Assembly: GCF_027625995.1 (NCBI RefSeq)
Contig: NZ_CP115396.1
Location: 2,418,001-2,482,000, forward strand
Length of the DNA: 64,000 nucleotides
DNA from: Hymenobacter yonginensis
GTDB taxonomy: Bacteria; Bacteroidota; Bacteroidia; Cytophagales; Hymenobacteraceae
Direction: 5' to 3'
The notes beneath the pieces are model-generated. The model had not been told where the DNA came from and searched no databases. It saw only the letters and a list, made by a program, of their open reading frames with translations. This document shows, in pieces, positions 32,702-43,454 of this stretch. Every line of letters begins with the position of its first letter. The first letter of the stretch is position 1. The position numbers and the translations under genes were made by a program.

Positions 32702-34168
32702 TCACTTCCCCACCACTTTAAACAGCATCCCAGCCGTCATTTTATCGGTGGTCTTCATACCATTGAGGATGGCCATTTCCTCGTAGCGCTTGCTGGAAAT
32801 GCCATTGGCGGCGAGGGCCGAGGCCAAGGTCTGGCCGGCTTTGGCGGTGCGGATGCGGATGCGCTCGGGCTGGCGGTTGATTTTGGCGGCATCGGTGAGA
32901 CGGCGGAAGCCCTGGGCGGTGCGCTGGAAGGTGTCGCCGTAGGTGCCGAGGGTGCCGGGGCCGCAGAGGCCTACTAGGGCGTAGATCGTCTGTCCGTCTT
33001 GGATGAGGTAGGTCAGGGTGCTGGCCGTGATGCCCTGCTGGCCGGTCTGCTGGTCCTGCCCTACCTGGTCGCCCTGGATAACCATGGCTGGAAAGCCGTT
33101 GACGGTGGTTTTCTGGGCCTGAGCGTTTTGCAGCTTCAGCTGCTGCGACAGGGCCTGGGCGGTTTCATCGAGTCCTTTGTTGCCGGCGGGCAGCAGGATC
33201 TGCACGGCCTTGCCGTTGGGCTCGGCCATCTGGAATTGGCTGGGCGAGTTCTGCGACTTCCAGCCCTGCGGAATCGGGAACTGGAATTTCAGATCGGGGT
33301 GGTAGAACACGCTGTTTTCCACGTAGCCCTCGCGCGGGTTGTCGCCGTAGGGCAGGCCCTCAATTAGCCGCAGGTACTGGTCGCGGTTCACGGCCAGCTG
33401 GCGGCCGGCTTGCTGCTCGGCCTGGGCGGCCAGCTTTTTCACGTTGGAGTAGCGGTCGGCGGAGTTGGGGTGCGACGACAGGAAGGTGGGCACCGTGGCT
33501 GCGCCGCTGCTTTGCTCGGTGCGCGAGAGGGTCAGGAAGAAATCAGCCATCGACGCCGGGTCGTACCCGATTTTGCTGGAGTATTTCACGCCCAACTGGT
33601 CGGATTCAGTTTCGTCGTCGCGGCCGTATTTCAGCAGCCCCAGGCCCACCACCTGCGAGGCCGGCTGGGCCAGGGAGGCCACCCGCTTCGAGAGAATGGA
33701 ACCCAGGATCAGGGCGCCGTTGGCAATGGTGGAGCGCGTCTGCTGCTTCTGGCCGTGGCGGGCCGTAATGTGCCCGATTTCGTGGCCGAGCACCCCGCTG
33801 AACTGAGCCTCGTTGTTGAAGTAGGCCAGAATGCCGCGGGTGAAATACACGTGGCCATCGGGCGTGGCAAAGGCGTTGATGATGGGCGAATCGACCACCG
33901 TGAAGCCTTTCACGTCGTTGGGGCGGTCGGAAATGCGGCCCATCTGCATGCCTTTCTGGTCGATGTACGCCTGCAGTTTGGCATTATCAAGTAACCCGAA
34001 TTGGGCAATAACCTGCGGATCGGGCTGGGCACCCTGCACGGGCAGGGCCACGGTGGCCGTGGTAGCGGCCGGCTGCGGGGCTGGGGCGGAAGTTAGGTAA
34101 CGGGCACCGGCGGCCGGCAGCAGGGCCAGCGCCGCACTGGCGTACAGCAAAGAAGAGGGAGTTGGCAT
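32702..34168 (-). CDS. Periplasmic M48-family zinc metalloprotease with C-terminal LysM-like region
   Basis: This 488-residue protein has a signal peptide (about 1-23) and the zinc motif HEIGH (129-133) within VLGHEIGHITARHGQ. A downstream Glu in ETESDQLGVKY is the third ligand. The C-terminal half has a PsbP-like segment and a final LysM-like stretch (RIRTAKAGQTLASALAANGI). It belongs to the BepA/LoiP-type M48 proteases of envelope quality control. ATG 34168 begins the signal peptide. The cation antiporter gene is 116 nt upstream on the same strand. Confidence 0.85.
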   Translation of the reverse strand: MPTPSSLLYASAALALLPAAGARYLTSAPAPQPAATTATVALPVQGAQPDPQVIAQFGLLDNAKLQAYIDQKGMQMGRISDRPNDVKGFTVVDSPIINAFATPDGHVYFTRGILAYFNNEAQFSGVLGHEIGHITARHGQKQQTRSTIANGALILGSILSKRVASLAQPASQVVGLGLLKYGRDDETESDQLGVKYSSKIGYDPASMADFFLTLSRTEQSSGAATVPTFLSSHPNSADRYSNVKKLAAQAEQQAGRQLAVNRDQYLRLIEGLPYGDNPREGYVENSVFYHPDLKFQFPIPQGWKSQNSPSQFQMAEPNGKAVQILLPAGNKGLDETAQALSQQLKLQNAQAQKTTVNGFPAMVIQGDQVGQDQQTGQQGITASTLTYLIQDGQTIYALVGLCGPGTLGTYGDTFQRTAQGFRRLTDAAKINRQPERIRIRTAKAGQTLASALAANGISSKRYEEMAILNGMKTTDKMTAGMLFKVVGK

Positions 34169-34284
34169 GAGCAAAGGGAATGAGCGTGGGAACGGGAGAG
34201 TGCGCACAAGATACGCCTGCAACGAAGCCCAACGGTGGCAAGGTTACAGTTCCCGACCCTCGGTAAGACCAATTCCGTGCCGAA

Positions 34285-35574
34285 TCATCTCTGGGGCTTC
34301 TCCATCTCTTGCTGCTGTTGCTCGTCCAGCTCCCCGGCGGTGGGCCGGCCGTGCCGCCGGTCCAGCCAGTCCATCACGGGCGTGGCCAGCGTACCGTGCA
34401 GCACAATGGAGGTAAGCACCGTGAAGCCGGTAATGGCCCACAGCTGCCGGCCGTCGGCAAACCGGGCTTCGTGTAGGGCAAAGGCCAGGTAGAAAAACGA
34501 GCCGATGCCCCGGATGCCGAAAAAGGAAATCACCAGCCGCTCGGGCCACGTTACGCGGCTGCGGCCCAGGGTGAGAATGCCGCCCATGGGCCGCAGAATC
34601 AGAAGCAGAAACAAACCCAGGGCGGCGCCGGTCCAGGTGAGCGGGGCCAGCAGCCCGCGCACAATGGCCCCGCCAAACAGTAGCAGAATCACCACGATGA
34701 GCAGGCGCTCCAGCTGGTCGGTGAATTCGTGCATCTCGGTGTGATACTCGTGGCTGCGCTCGTGGGCCCGCAGCGTAATGGCGGCCACAAACACGGCCAG
34801 AAACCCGTAGCCGTGCAGCAGCTCGGTCACGCCGTAGGCCGTGAGCGTGACGGCCAACGCCACAAAGCCGTAGGCCTCGGGGTTGATACGCACCCGGTGG
34901 GGCAAATCGAAAATCAGAAACGACAGGGCCAGGCCGGCCAGCCAACCGGCCAGCACACCCATGCCGGTGCGGTAGAGCACGTCCATCCAGGCCCAGTGCA
35001 CCAGCTCCCGCCCCAGGTGCAGCGACGAGGCCGCCAGCACCACCAGAGCCAGGTGCACGAACGGGAAAGCCAGGCCGTCGTTGAGGCCGGCCTCGCCGGT
35101 CAGGGCGAAGCGCACGTTATCCTCGCGGCCTTCGCCGGGGTTGCCCACCTGCACGTCGCCGGCCAGCACGGGGTCGGTGGGGGCCAGCGTAGCGGCCAGC
35201 AGCAGGGCCGAGGCCGGCACCAGGCCGCCCAGCTTCCAGGCCACCACCGCAAACACGGCAATGGTAATGCCCATCAGCACCAGCACCAGTTGCAGCGGGG
35301 CCCGCCAGCGCCAGAGGGAAAACTTCCGGTCGATTTTGAGCCCCGTGCCCGTGAGGGCCACCGTCACGCAGATTTCGGTGAGGTGCATGGTGAAAGTGGA
35401 GTGCTCGTTGGGGTCGGGGTTGGGAAGCCCCAGCGGCAGCCCAAACACCAGCATCCCCAGCCCCACAAACAGGATGGGATACGAGAGTGGAAACTTCTTC
35501 AGCAAAGAAGGCAGCCAGGCCACGGCCAGAATGGCCACGCCCAGGATTACCAGGATCAGATTGTAGTGCGACAT
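34285..35574 (-). CDS. Cation:proton antiporter (CPA1/NhaP-like)
   Basis: This 429-residue protein has about twelve transmembrane helices. The ion-binding elements are visible as APTDPVLAGD (Thr-Asp) and TGEAGLNDGLAFP (Asn-Asp), typical of electroneutral CPA1 exchangers. The basic/acidic C-terminal tail ends in glutamines. It exchanges Na+ or K+ for H+ across the inner membrane. The T9SS plug gene ends 88 nt upstream on the same strand, so the two may share a transcript. Confidence 0.87.
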   Translation of the reverse strand: MSHYNLILVILGVAILAVAWLPSLLKKFPLSYPILFVGLGMLVFGLPLGLPNPDPNEHSTFTMHLTEICVTVALTGTGLKIDRKFSLWRWRAPLQLVLVLMGITIAVFAVVAWKLGGLVPASALLLAATLAPTDPVLAGDVQVGNPGEGREDNVRFALTGEAGLNDGLAFPFVHLALVVLAASSLHLGRELVHWAWMDVLYRTGMGVLAGWLAGLALSFLIFDLPHRVRINPEAYGFVALAVTLTAYGVTELLHGYGFLAVFVAAITLRAHERSHEYHTEMHEFTDQLERLLIVVILLLFGGAIVRGLLAPLTWTGAALGLFLLLILRPMGGILTLGRSRVTWPERLVISFFGIRGIGSFFYLAFALHEARFADGRQLWAITGFTVLTSIVLHGTLATPVMDWLDRRHGRPTAGELDEQQQQEMEKPQR

Positions 35575-35662
35575 GCAACGGCAGGCTCAGCAGAGCACAA
35601 TGGGTCAGAGGTGCGGTTTTACGCAGGCTCACCCGTTTCGACTGGTTTTCGCCGGCGCTGCC

Positions 35663-37006
35663 CTACGGCCGGCGGCGGTTCACGTCGAGGCTCTGGTAGC
35701 CGATGAGCAGGTCGGCGCGGGTGCCCGGCGGGCGGTAATACACCAGCAGGTCGTACTGGTTTTCGGTTTCCTGGTGGCTGCCTTCCCACATCACGCTGTT
35801 GGGGCCCTGCGGGGTTTGGGTGGCGTACACGTAGTTGTAGTAGCCCTGCTTGAGCAGCGCGTGGCCAGTGTAGCGCTGGTTGGCGGCGTCATACGTCATC
35901 CGGAACTCGTCTTTGAGCTGCCAGTCGGTGAGGGCGCCCAGCACGTACACGGGGCCGGCGGCGGGCTGCTCGGCCGGCAGCTGAAACGTCACGTCGAGGT
36001 AGTCGGCGTTGGTGGCACCGTTGCCGTACTCGCGGCTTTCAATCACGCGCTGGCCGTTGATGTCGTCGAGCTGGGTGTAGGCGCGGCCGTTGCGGGTGGG
36101 CTCGGGCTGCAGCAGCGCCTGCCGGGGCGAGGCTTCGGCATCCAGCTGCGCAACCCCGATGCCCAGGCTGCGGAACGTGCGCAGGTCGAAGAAGCGGAAC
36201 TCGCTCAGGGCCGGAAAGGCGTTTTCGAAATTGAAATACTGGTAGTCGAGCTGCCGGTCGATGTCGCGCACGAAGGTGGGGCGCAGGTTGTACTTGGCGT
36301 TGTCCCAGCGGAAGTTCTGGCGCAGCACCACCTTTACCTCCTGGGCCGGGTTGACGAGCTGCATGTTGTAGCGGATGCCGAAATCAATCTGCTGCAGGGT
36401 GTAGCGCTCCTGCCCCGCCACCGGAATGCCCTGCTTCATCGAAATCTGCACGCTGTTGTCGTACACCAGCAGGCGGCGGCTGAGCAGCGGCGTGCCGCCG
36501 GGGCTTTGCACCACCAGCAGGTAGTTGCCGCTCAGCTTCACGCGCGGCACCTGCATCCGGTAGTGGTAGTAGGGAACCTTAGTGTTGACGGAGGTGCGGT
36601 AGTTGGTGATAAGAATTTCGTTTATCTCGTTCAGAAACTGGATATCCGTGAGAATAGACGGCTTCCAGTCCAGGTCGCAGTGCACGAGCTTGGCCGTGAG
36701 GCGCTGGCTCTGGTCGCCAAGCACATCGAACTCCAGAGCAATGGGCTGCTCCTGGCTGATGGGCACCACCGGCGGCGTGAAGATTTCGTTGGTGCTGCCC
36801 GACTGCACGTAGCACTGCACGCTGCGCACGTTGGGGTCGTAGGTGTAGTCCTGGTAGCGCAGGGTTTTGTCGGCGTAGTACTCGGGCGGCGCGGTGGCCT
36901 GGCCGGGCGTGGCAGGCCGGCGGGCAGCGTTGGGGTCGGTGATGGGCGTACCGAGCGGCACGCAGGCCGTGGCCAGCAGCAGGAAGAGCAGGAGAGAACG
37001 AGGCAT
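35663..37006 (-). CDS. Type IX secretion system plug-like protein (DUF5103)
   Basis: This 447-residue lipoprotein (signal LLLFLLLATAC, Cys14) has three beta-rich domains: KTLRYQDYTYDPNVRSVQCY early, NFENAFPALSEFRFFDLRTF in the middle and a C-terminal YVLGALTDWQLKDEFRMTY carbohydrate-binding-like domain. This is the DUF5103 family, whose founding member plugs the SprA translocon pore of the T9SS. It supports a functional T9SS in this organism, in line with the sorting-domain tail at the window start. ATG 37006 starts the signal peptide. Confidence 0.83.
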   Translation of the reverse strand: MPRSLLLFLLLATACVPLGTPITDPNAARRPATPGQATAPPEYYADKTLRYQDYTYDPNVRSVQCYVQSGSTNEIFTPPVVPISQEQPIALEFDVLGDQSQRLTAKLVHCDLDWKPSILTDIQFLNEINEILITNYRTSVNTKVPYYHYRMQVPRVKLSGNYLLVVQSPGGTPLLSRRLLVYDNSVQISMKQGIPVAGQERYTLQQIDFGIRYNMQLVNPAQEVKVVLRQNFRWDNAKYNLRPTFVRDIDRQLDYQYFNFENAFPALSEFRFFDLRTFRSLGIGVAQLDAEASPRQALLQPEPTRNGRAYTQLDDINGQRVIESREYGNGATNADYLDVTFQLPAEQPAAGPVYVLGALTDWQLKDEFRMTYDAANQRYTGHALLKQGYYNYVYATQTPQGPNSVMWEGSHQETENQYDLLVYYRPPGTRADLLIGYQSLDVNRRRP

Positions 37007-37016
37007 AAGGGCGAAT

Positions 37017-37124
37017 GTAGCGCGAAGCTTTTGCTTCGTACTTTGTTGAACGGCCATCAGGAGATGGCAGCTTATCTTGAAAACGCAGGTATGTACGATA
37101 CGCGAAGCAAAAGCTTGGCGCTAC
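37017..37124. repeat. REP-like inverted doublet, family A
   Basis: GTAGCGCGAAGCTTTTGCTT at 37017-37036 and its inverted partner at 37099-37124 flank a 58-nt spacer. Each arm forms a CGAAGC-TTTT-GCTTCG-type hairpin. It separates the plug gene from the AT-rich gene at 37198. Confidence 0.75.
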
Positions 37125-37197
37125 GTTACCCGGCGGATTTCCTATTCTCTTACCACCCAGCCCCGCCCTCGAAAGCTAACACGACAGCACAATAACA

Positions 37198-37533
37198 ATG
37201 GACTACAAACAGACAAAAGGCAACGAAATCAAAGGAGACTTAGAAATATCCGTCTTTTACAACGAAGAGAAGTATGGGGGAAAAACAGAAAAGTGGAGTG
37301 AAGTTCTGATCCACGGAAGCCCCGAAGGACTTAAGTCTCTGGCGAAACTCCTTGTAGAAATAGCTGAGCTCAATCAGGAAAAAGTAGCCGACAAATATTT
37401 GCCGGTCGGGGCAAAAGAGCATTACCACCTGCGGCCCGGTTTTGAGTTGTCAAGGAGTTCTGTTGAAGTAATCGTCGGCAGACTGGATGCCAAAGGAACC
37501 GGGGCATTTCACGAAGGTTACATAGGCAAGTAA
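37198..37533 (+). CDS. AT-rich orphan protein, possibly immunity-like
   Basis: This 111-residue acidic protein contains EISVFYNEEKYGGKTEKW, SPEGLKSLAKLLVEIAEL and HYHLRPGFELSRSSVEVIVG. The GLxxLAxxLxEIA helix followed by H-x-H and a last strand recalls Imm32-type immunity proteins; this is memory-based and weak. It has no signal or membrane helix. The gene is AT-rich compared with its flanks and sits between a repeat doublet and a terminator, with no partner toxin in view. Confidence 0.5.
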   Translation: MDYKQTKGNEIKGDLEISVFYNEEKYGGKTEKWSEVLIHGSPEGLKSLAKLLVEIAELNQEKVADKYLPVGAKEHYHLRPGFELSRSSVEVIVGRLDAKGTGAFHEGYIGK

Positions 37534-37537
37534 ACCA

Positions 37538-37580
37538 AACAAGCCCCGCCCAAAGCCTATGGCTTCGGACGGGGCTTGTT
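37538..37580. terminator. Bidirectional terminator hairpin
   Basis: AACAAGCCCCG and CGGGGCTTGTT pair, with an inner AAGCC/GGCTT pair. It lies between the convergent orphan gene and katG. Confidence 0.8.
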
Positions 37581-37611
37581 GAATATGACCAACTGGTGGT
37601 CCAGGAAATTA

Positions 37612-39990
<2,379 letters not shown>

Positions 39991-39991
39991 T

Positions 39992-39999
39992 CAAAAGTA
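39992..39999 (-). promoter_or_regulatory. -7 element TACTTTTG of the katG promoter
   Basis: On the minus strand TACTTTTG matches TAnnTTTG. It lies 113 nt before ATG 39879, giving a leader of about 105 nt. The -33 position is occupied by the palindrome at 40009-40037 instead of a clear TTG. Confidence 0.65.
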
Positions 40000-40008
40000 C
40001 AGAATGCC

Positions 40009-40037
40009 TTCCAGATAAGAATCATTCTTATCTGGAA
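40009..40037. promoter_or_regulatory. Fur/PerR-like palindromic operator upstream of katG
   Basis: A perfect 29-bp palindrome (14-bp arms around a single central C at 40023). The core TAAGAATCATTCTTA (40016-40030) has the 7-1-7 architecture of Fur-family boxes and resembles the PerR box. It covers the -33 region of the katG promoter, so a bound repressor would block RNA polymerase. PerR control of katG is well known in other bacteria. Confidence 0.7.
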
Positions 40038-40079
40038 AGACAAAATATCATTGCGAATGGTGCCGTCGGCGGGTTCGTT

Positions 40080-40163
40080 GTAGAGCGTCTCGCCGTTGAT
40101 GATGCTGTTTAGCTGGCGCGGAACCGGCCGTTTAACGACGAGACGCGAATACGCGTCTCTGCC
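40080..40163. repeat. REP-like element, family B
   Basis: A perfect hairpin (GAGACGCG, loop AATA, CGCGTCTC; 40140-40159) is preceded by GGAACCGG-type sequence that is nearly repeated at 63961-63990. A diverged left half begins at 40080 (GTAGAGCGTCTCG). The family recurs at 61363-61453 and 63905-64000. Confidence 0.7.
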
Positions 40164-40212
40164 CCGTTCACTGTTGCGCTGTCGGCGCAGCATGGCCCCG
40201 CTAACGCAAAAC

Positions 40213-40245
40213 GCCCCGCCGGAAGCACGGAGCTTCCAGCGGGGC
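40213..40245 (-). terminator. Terminator of the ABC-F gene
   Basis: On the minus strand GCCCCGCTGGAAG and CTTCCGGCGGGGC pair with one mismatch, followed by a TTTT run. Confidence 0.75.
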
Positions 40246-40271
40246 GCTGCAAAGGCAGTTCTAGGGGCGGC

Positions 40272-42182
40272 TTACATTTCAGCCAGCATTTCCCAACGGT
40301 CGTTGAGCTGGGCCAGCTCCTTCTTCACCTGCTCGAACTTGAGGGTGGCGTCCTTGAGCTGGGCGGCGTTCTGGTAGATCTGGGGGTCGGCGAGCTGCTT
40401 TTCGTACACGGCCAGCTCCTTTTCCCGCTCGTCAATCTTCTTTTCCACTTCGGCCAGCTCCTTCAGGGCATTTTTCTGGTCGGGCGAAGGAGTTTTGGCG
40501 GGCGCGGCTTCTACCTTCTTCTCCTCTTTCGGCAGGGGTTTGGGGGCCGAGGGCGAGGGCAGGCCAGCCTTCTTGGCGGCTTTCTCGCGGTCTTCCTGCC
40601 ACTGCTCGTACTCGGCGTAGGTGCCGGGGTACTCCTTCAGCTGGAAATCCTCGATGTACCAGATCTTGTTGGCCACGTTCTCCACGAAAAACCGGTCGTG
40701 GCTAATCACGATGTAGGTGCCCTGGTACTGGTCGAGCGCCTGAATCAGGATGTTCACCGACTGCATGTCCAGGTGGTTGGTCGGTTCGTCGAGCAGCAGG
40801 AAGTTGGCTTCCGAAATCAGGGTTTTGGCCAAGGCCACCCGGCTTTTCTCTCCGCCCGAAAGCACCTTGATTTTCTTGTACACCTCGTCGCCGGTGAACA
40901 GGAAGGAGCCCAGCACCGAGCGCAACTCCATTTCCGAGCGCCGCGAACCGGCCTCCACCATCTCCTGCAGAATCTCGTTTTCGATGCGCAGGCTCTCCAA
41001 CTGGTGCTGGGCGTAGAACGACATGATGACGTTGTGGCCCAGCTGGTGGTTGCCGTTGGTGGGGGCCTCCTGCCCTGCCACCAGGCGCATCAGCGTGGAC
41101 TTGCCCTTGCCGTTGGCACCGATGAGGGCAATTTTGTCGCCCCGCTCGATGTGTACGTGGGTGTCGCGGAAGATGAGCTTCTCGCCGTATTTCTTGCCCA
41201 CGTGCTCCATGCGCAAAATGTGGCGACCGGGCGTGACGGTGAAGTTGAACTTGATGTTCACCTTGGCGTCGTCGCCGGCCACGTCCTCGATGCGCTCCAG
41301 CTTGTCGAGGGCCTTCACGCGGCTCTGGGCCTGCTTGGCTTTGCTGGCCTTGGCCTTGAACCGCTCAATAAACCGCTCAGCCTGCTTGATCTGGGCCTGC
41401 TGGTTTTCAAACGCGCCCTTTTGGATGGCGTTGCGTTCCTCCTTTTCTTCGAGGTAGAACGAGTAGTTGCCGGCGTACGGCACCAGCTTGCCGCCCGTCA
41501 CTTCCACGGTGGTGTTGGTGGTGCGGTCCAGGAATTCCCGGTCGTGGCTCACAATGATAACAGCACCTTCGTAGCCGGCCAGGTAGTTTTCAATCCACTT
41601 GATGGAGGGTAAGTCCAAATGGTTGGTTGGTTCGTCGAGGAGCAGTAAAGAAGGTTGCTGGAGCAGGATTTTGGCCAGCATCACGCGCATGCGCCAGCCA
41701 CCCGAAAACAGCTTCAGCGGGCGCTGCAGCTCCTCCGTAGTGAAGCCCAGACCTTCTAGAATCTCCTCGGTGCGGGCCTGCATGGTGTAGCCGCCCAGCG
41801 ACTCGAACCGCTCCTGCAGGTCAGCCAGCTTCTCCACTAAATCGTCGGTGTAGTTGGTCTCGAACTCCACCAGAATGGCGTCGATCTTCTTCTGCAGATC
41901 CAGCGCCTCCGAAAACGCCTGCATGGCCACCACCAGGATGGACTCGTGCGAGTCGTAGCTGAGCAGATCCTGGTTGAGGAAGCCCAGGCTCACGTCCTTG
42001 CTCATGGAGATGCTGCCGCCGTCGGGCTTGTATTCGCCCACCAGAATGCGCAGCAGCGTGGATTTGCCCCGGCCGTTGAGCCCGATCAGGCCAATCTTAT
42101 CCTTGGGTTTGATATGGAGGCTGGCCTTGTCGTAGAGCGTACGGGAGCCGAAATGGAAGTCGAGGTCGGTAATGGAAATCAT
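40272..42182 (-). CDS. ABC-F family ATP-binding protein (Uup/EttA-like)
   Basis: This 636-residue soluble protein has two ABC domains: Walker A GLNGRGKST and GANGKGKST, signatures LFSGGWRMRV and VLSGGEKSRV, and both LLLDEPTNHLD Walker B blocks. The linker between them is charged and helical, the P-site tRNA interaction motif of ABC-F factors. The C-terminus is a Lys/Glu coiled coil (about 560-636), as in Uup. ABC-F proteins act on the ribosome or, for Uup, also on DNA. ATG 42182 follows a TACCTTTG promoter by 24 nt. Confidence 0.92.
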   Translation of the reverse strand: MISITDLDFHFGSRTLYDKASLHIKPKDKIGLIGLNGRGKSTLLRILVGEYKPDGGSISMSKDVSLGFLNQDLLSYDSHESILVVAMQAFSEALDLQKKIDAILVEFETNYTDDLVEKLADLQERFESLGGYTMQARTEEILEGLGFTTEELQRPLKLFSGGWRMRVMLAKILLQQPSLLLLDEPTNHLDLPSIKWIENYLAGYEGAVIIVSHDREFLDRTTNTTVEVTGGKLVPYAGNYSFYLEEKEERNAIQKGAFENQQAQIKQAERFIERFKAKASKAKQAQSRVKALDKLERIEDVAGDDAKVNIKFNFTVTPGRHILRMEHVGKKYGEKLIFRDTHVHIERGDKIALIGANGKGKSTLMRLVAGQEAPTNGNHQLGHNVIMSFYAQHQLESLRIENEILQEMVEAGSRRSEMELRSVLGSFLFTGDEVYKKIKVLSGGEKSRVALAKTLISEANFLLLDEPTNHLDMQSVNILIQALDQYQGTYIVISHDRFFVENVANKIWYIEDFQLKEYPGTYAEYEQWQEDREKAAKKAGLPSPSAPKPLPKEEKKVEAAPAKTPSPDQKNALKELAEVEKKIDEREKELAVYEKQLADPQIYQNAAQLKDATLKFEQVKKELAQLNDRWEMLAEM

Positions 42183-42206
42183 CCTACTTTGCGGGGCTTG
42201 AGGCCG

Positions 42207-42214
42207 CAAAGGTA
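42207..42214 (-). promoter_or_regulatory. -7 element TACCTTTG for the ABC-F gene
   Basis: On the minus strand an exact TAnnTTTG match, 24 nt before ATG 42182. Confidence 0.65.
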
Positions 42215-42299
42215 CGAGCTAAGTTTTAGCGGTTGTCACGTTCTCAAAACAGCTACGATGATACGCTTACCTGAAAGTTCGCGCTTGCCTCAATATAAC

Positions 42300-42725
42300 A
42301 TGAATCGTTACTGGGTCATTGCGCAAGTACTTGGCTTCGTTCTTTTCCTTATGATGGTTTATCATCTGATGGAAAACGGGAAGGTTCATCACAGAAAGTA
42401 CCTGACAACGGCATTTGCTGGCAGAATCGACACCATTTATCGATACGACAGGAACAGGCCTGTTGTATCCTTATCAGGCCGCCAAATGACTATAGAAGAA
42501 GGAAGCCACGGTTTTTCCACCTATCTATCCATTGGTGATTCTATAACCAAGGCCTCAGATACAGAGGTACTCGTGACATATAGGGTAGTTCCTGGTACAT
42601 CAGGACGCCGAATACAAGTATCCGTTTGGGGCGACGACCCCAATAACAAGCTGGGCTACTGGGGGCTAATTGACAGATATTACATTAGGGGTGGATTCGT
42701 TCAAGACAGCCTCACAAAGCACTGA
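42300..42725 (+). CDS. AT-rich single-pass membrane protein of unknown function
   Basis: This 141-residue protein has an N-terminal transmembrane helix (WVIAQVLGFVLFLMMVYHL, about 4-23). The soluble domain has YLTTAFAGRIDTIYRYDRNR, FSTYLSIGDSITKASDTEV and WGLIDRYYIRGG. I recognise no family. An alternative ATG at 42258 adds 14 polar residues before the helix. Base composition is clearly AT-richer than the flanking ABC-F and Uma2 genes, suggesting transfer or a fast-evolving lineage gene. Confidence 0.55.
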   Translation: MNRYWVIAQVLGFVLFLMMVYHLMENGKVHHRKYLTTAFAGRIDTIYRYDRNRPVVSLSGRQMTIEEGSHGFSTYLSIGDSITKASDTEVLVTYRVVPGTSGRRIQVSVWGDDPNNKLGYWGLIDRYYIRGGFVQDSLTKH

Positions 42726-42733
42726 ATCCTCCC

Positions 42734-43333
42734 TTACACGCCCTCAAACACCTCCGCCCACTCCATCTGCAACTCCGGCAGCGTAGCCACCGGAATCAAA
42801 CCGGGCGTGTAAAATTCGCCTCGTAGCTGGTAGCGGCCGGCTTCGTCGAGCAGGTACACAATGATGTTTTTCTGCTCCGGCGCTACCACCCAGTATTCCA
42901 GCACGCCGGCTTCTTCGTAGAGGTCGAATTTCTCCTTGGTGTCGCGCGAGACGTTGCCGGCACTCAGGATTTCGATGATCCAGTCGGGGGCGCCGAGGCA
43001 GCCCCGGTCGTCGAGCTTCTGCGGGTCGCAAATGACGCACACATCGGGCTGCACCACGGTTTCGATGCTGGCGTCACCGTTGGGCGTGCTGCGGGTGAGG
43101 CGCACGTCGAAGGGAGCCACGTAAGTTTTGCATTGCCGGCCTCGCAGAAACCACGCAATGGGCGTGCTGATGTTGCGGGAAATATCCTGGTGCCGGCGCT
43201 TGGGCGCGGGGCTCATCAGGCGCACTTTACCCCGGATCAGCTCCACCCAATCCGTAAGCTGCCAGGTGAGATAGTCGGCGTAGGTGTAGCGGCGCGAGAG
43301 GTCCAGTTGCGACACATCGGTGATGAGAGCCAT
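42734..43333 (-). CDS. Uma2 family (DUF820) putative endonuclease
   Basis: This 199-residue PD-(D/E)XK-fold protein has TYADYLTWQLTDWVELIRGK, QPDVCVICDPQKLDD (Asp97 region), PDWIIEILSAGN (Glu121) and DTKEKFDLYEEAGVLEYWVV (Lys133/135). These are the hallmarks of Uma2/DUF820, a family often present in many copies in Cyanobacteria and Bacteroidota. It is predicted to be a nuclease; the role is unknown. It is monocistronic, and a TATCTTTA near-consensus -7 element lies about 24 nt upstream of the start. Confidence 0.87.
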   Translation of the reverse strand: MALITDVSQLDLSRRYTYADYLTWQLTDWVELIRGKVRLMSPAPKRRHQDISRNISTPIAWFLRGRQCKTYVAPFDVRLTRSTPNGDASIETVVQPDVCVICDPQKLDDRGCLGAPDWIIEILSAGNVSRDTKEKFDLYEEAGVLEYWVVAPEQKNIIVYLLDEAGRYQLRGEFYTPGLIPVATLPELQMEWAEVFEGV

Positions 43334-43454
43334 ACTTTCAACTGCGTATGTGATAGGTAAAGATAGGTGCTGGCCGGTACTGTCAAGTGATAGGCAGGCT
43401 GAGGACTGCCTTTAAAATGCCGAATTACCCATTCGCCACTCCGTACCTTGCGGC

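Noticed and set aside
34729-35706. 325-codon plus-strand frame, Gln/His-rich
   Set aside because: Antisense of the cation antiporter gene; no start context, no domain, extreme composition.
42734-43333. Uma2 gene as evidence of a mobile element or defence island
   Set aside because: Uma2/DUF820 genes are commonly scattered singly in Bacteroidota; no transposase or defence gene adjoins it.
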